Assembly: GCF_030811455.1 (NCBI RefSeq)
Contig: NZ_JAUSQU010000001.1
Location: 4,650,001-4,714,000, forward strand
Origin: Streptosporangium lutulentum
GTDB lineage: Bacteria; Actinomycetota; Actinomycetes; Streptosporangiales; Streptosporangiaceae
Direction: 5' to 3'
DNA: 64,000 nucleotides
Shown piece by piece: positions 62,099 to 64,000 of the stretch; within the stretch, counting starts at the first letter, position 1, and each line of letters starts with the position of its first letter. The notes beneath the pieces are model-generated. The model did no database searches and was not told where the DNA came from. It was given only the letters and a program-made list of their open reading frames with translations. The translations under genes and the position numbers were made by a program.

Positions 62099-63498
62099 GC
62101 CCGTCTCCCGCCGTCCCCCGCGGCGAGCCGGTGCACGGCTCGGGCGAACGCCTCCCCCCGGGCCGGGTAGTTGGCGAACATGTCCAGAGAGGCGCCGGCC
62201 GGAGCCAGCAGCACGGTGTCTCCGGGGGCGGCGAGCCTTGCGGCTTCGGTGACGACGCGATCCATGACCCCAGTGTCTTGCCCCGACACCTCCACGACCG
62301 GAACATTCCCGGCGTGTCGCGCCAGAGCCTCGCGAATTCGCTCGCGATCGACGCCCAGGAGCACCGCGCCGCGCAGGCGCGGCGCGGCCCGCCGTACGAG
62401 CTCGTTCACGTCGGCGCCCTTGAGCTGTCCCCCGGCGACCCAGACGATCGACGGATAGGCGGCGAGCGACGCGGCGGCGGCGTGCGGGTTGGTGGCCTTG
62501 GAGTCGTCCACGTAGTCGACCTCGCCGACCCGGGCCACGTGCGCGATCCGGTGCGGGTCGGGGACGAAGTCCAGCAGGCCCCGTCGCACGGCCTCGGCCG
62601 GCACCCCGTAGGACCTGGCCATGGCCGCGGCGGCGAGCGCGTTGGCCACGTTGTGCGGCGCGAACGGCCGGATGTCGACGAACGAGGCGAGCTCCTCGGC
62701 GTTGCGCGCGGGGTCGGCCACGAACGCCCGGTCCACCAGCAGGTCCTCGACCACGCCGAGCTGGCCGGGCCCGGGGACGGCGAGGGTGAAGCTCACGCTC
62801 CGCACGGCTCCGCCGCCTTCCGTCGCGTTCCGGTACGGCTCGGCCAGGCGGGCGGCCCACTCGTCGTCGGCGTTGTGGACGACCGTCCCGGCCCGGGTGA
62901 AGATCTCGCCCTTGGCGCGGGCGTACTCCTCCATGGAACCGTGCCAGTCGAGATGGTCGGGGGCGACGTTGAGCAGGGCCGCGGTGTGCGGCGCCACGCT
63001 GGGCGAGCGGTGCAGCTGGAAGCTGGACAGCTCCACCGCCAGGACGTCCCAGGAGCCGGTGACGGCCTCCAGGACCGGGGTGCCGACGTTGCCGGCGGCG
63101 AGCGCCCTGTGCCCCGCGGCGGTCAGGATCGAGGTGAGCATCCGCACCGCGGTGGTCTTGCCGTTGGTTCCGGTCAGCGCCAGCCAGGGCGCCGCTCCGG
63201 CCGGGCGGATCCGCCAGGCGAGTTCGACCTCGCTGATCACCTCGATCCCGGCCTCCGCCGCCGCGGCGAGCAGCGGGTGGTGCGGCGGCCAGCCGGTCGT
63301 GACGACGACGGAGGTGCCCGGAGGCGGCTCGGAGGGCTCACCGAAGCGGACCTCGATCCCGAGCCCGGCCAGCTCTTCGGCCGTCGCCCTGGCGCGCTCG
63401 CCGTCCCGGCCCTCCAGGACGACCACCTTCTCGCCCCGGGCGGCCATGATCCGGGCGACGGCCGTGCCGGAGACCCCGAGGCCGGCGACGCAGATCAC
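62095..63498 (-). CDS. murD: UDP-N-acetylmuramoylalanine-D-glutamate ligase
   Basis: MurD adds D-Glu to UDP-MurNAc-L-Ala. The 467-aa ligase has VAGLGVSGTAVARIMA at the N-terminus, the P-loop LTGTNGKTTAVRML, NVAPDHLDWHGS, RPFAPHNVANALAA and DSKATNPHAAAASL. GTG 63498 follows GGGGGAGG with 4-nt spacing. Just upstream an in-frame-incompatible 12-codon ORF (MSVAATTAGEAA) ends in the same GTGA, which is probably chance. Confidence 0.97.
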   Translation of the reverse strand: MICVAGLGVSGTAVARIMAARGEKVVVLEGRDGERARATAEELAGLGIEVRFGEPSEPPPGTSVVVTTGWPPHHPLLAAAAEAGIEVISEVELAWRIRPAGAAPWLALTGTNGKTTAVRMLTSILTAAGHRALAAGNVGTPVLEAVTGSWDVLAVELSSFQLHRSPSVAPHTAALLNVAPDHLDWHGSMEEYARAKGEIFTRAGTVVHNADDEWAARLAEPYRNATEGGGAVRSVSFTLAVPGPGQLGVVEDLLVDRAFVADPARNAEELASFVDIRPFAPHNVANALAAAAMARSYGVPAEAVRRGLLDFVPDPHRIAHVARVGEVDYVDDSKATNPHAAAASLAAYPSIVWVAGGQLKGADVNELVRRAAPRLRGAVLLGVDRERIREALARHAGNVPVVEVSGQDTGVMDRVVTEAARLAAPGDTVLLAPAGASLDMFANYPARGEAFARAVHRLAAGDGGRRA

Positions 63499-63549
63499 GC
63501 GGCCTCCCCCGCGGTCGTGGCTGCCACGCTCATCGTGTGCTCGTCTTCA

Positions 63550-64000
63550 CTACTTGGGCATCCATTCCACGTAGAACAGTCCGAGCCCGGCGGCGGCGCA
63601 GAGGGCGGCGATGAGCCAGAAGCGCACCACGATCGTCGTCTCCGCCCAGCCCGCCAGCTCGAAGTGGTGCTGGAGTGGCGCCATCCTGAAGACCCGTTTG
63701 CCGGTCATCTTGAAGAAACCGACCTGGATGATCACCGACATCGTGATGATCACGCACATTCCGGCCAGGATGATCAGCAGGAACTGGGTACGGGTGGTGA
63801 TGGCCAGCCCGGCCAGCACGCCTCCCAGGGCCAGCGAGCCCGTGTCACCCATGAAGATCTTGGCCGGCGGGGCGTTCCACCACAGGAATCCGACCAGGGC
63901 GCCGAGCACGGCGGCGGCGACCACCGCCAGGTCCAGCGGGTCCCGGACCCAGTAGCAGTTGGGACCGAGCTGGACGGTGCAGCTGTTGCGGAGCTGCCAG
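63550..64000 (-). CDS. mraY: phospho-MurNAc-pentapeptide-transferase, 5' end beyond window
   Basis: MraY makes lipid I from UDP-MurNAc-pentapeptide and undecaprenyl phosphate. The last 149 codons are seen: [45 protein letters not shown] (split over two helices; the HHF is diagnostic) and the end LFYVEWMPK. The reading frame is open to the right edge. The stop is 51 nt before murD. Confidence 0.96.
   Translation of the reverse strand, partial: WQLRNSCTVQLGPNCYWVRDPLDLAVVAAAVLGALVGFLWWNAPPAKIFMGDTGSLALGGVLAGLAITTRTQFLLIILAGMCVIITMSVIIQVGFFKMTGKRVFRMAPLQHHFELAGWAETTIVVRFWLIAALCAAAGLGLFYVEWMPK

Noticed and set aside
60818-62860. 680-aa reading for FtsW
   Set aside because: The N-terminal 254 residues lie within murD in another frame; the GTG at 62098 overlapping the murD stop is the sound start.
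63501-63537. 12-codon ORF before murD
   Set aside because: It has no Shine-Dalgarno and contains the murD ribosome site; the GTGA overlap is probably chance.

Overview
The window is a high-GC actinobacterial chromosome segment. Diagnostic genes are a PriA-type phosphoribosyl isomerase in the his operon, DivIVA/Wag31, SepF, a MurA with Asp in place of the catalytic Cys, transmembrane Ser/Thr kinases and a translational T-box before ileS. GTG/TTG starts and 4-nt GTGA/ATGA overlaps are common. A filamentous actinomycete of the Streptosporangiales is my best guess (inference, no search run). No rRNA, tRNA, CRISPR array, prophage or transposase was recognised.

Layout. 1-3672 (-): end of a his/trp operon: hisI, a Trp-associated membrane protein, two small membrane proteins, a possible 26-codon ORF, trpC and trpB (cut by the window edge); no trpE. 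3.8-24.2 kb: a mixed accessory stretch with polyphosphate kinase 2, a heterodimeric ABC exporter, a four-gene lipid-modification operon (FAD oxidoreductase, DUF1365, cyclopropane-fatty-acid-synthase family, DUF1295), a glutamine synthetase homologue, a winged-helix protein, a TetR gene facing a hydrolase operon with two operator-like palindromes, a Zn alcohol dehydrogenase/SRPBCC pair, an APC permease and an SDR. Its right edge holds a perfect 23-bp inverted repeat and imperfect direct repeats. 24.3-30.2 kb (-): hisD-hisC-hisB-orf-hisH-orf-priA-hisF. 30.5-37.9 kb: ybaK-type deacylase, amidase, membrane protein, MurA homologue, class A PBP and a DAHP-synthase-like/chorismate-mutase fusion. 37.9-45.4 kb: a candidate structured RNA, three transmembrane Ser/Thr kinases (two in tandem share an extracellular domain) and an exported cyclohexadienyl-dehydratase-like protein. 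45.5-47.4 kb (-): dksA-like, lspA and rluD-like genes. 47.6-51.0 kb (+): T-box and ileS. 51.3-64.0 kb (-): the division and cell-wall cluster mraY-murD-ftsW-murG-murC-ftsQ-ftsZ-yggS-sepF-yggT-divIVA, then a membrane protein with two Cys/His domains.

How it fits together. The right third makes peptidoglycan precursors (MurD, MraY, MurG, MurC), builds the divisome and polar growth machinery (FtsZ, FtsQ, FtsW, SepF, DivIVA) and contains nearby envelope functions (LspA, class A PBP, MurA homologue). The left half makes His and Trp; PriA probably serves both pathways because no trpF was seen. The central kinases may sense envelope signals through their extracellular domains. The observations most worth checking are the structured RNA at 37943-38040, the shared kinase ectodomain next to the PheC-like protein, the 32-bp tandem repeat that rewrites the YggT C-terminus, the 23-bp inverted-repeat element, the degenerate DAHP synthase domain and the 20-kb break in the his-trp linkage.
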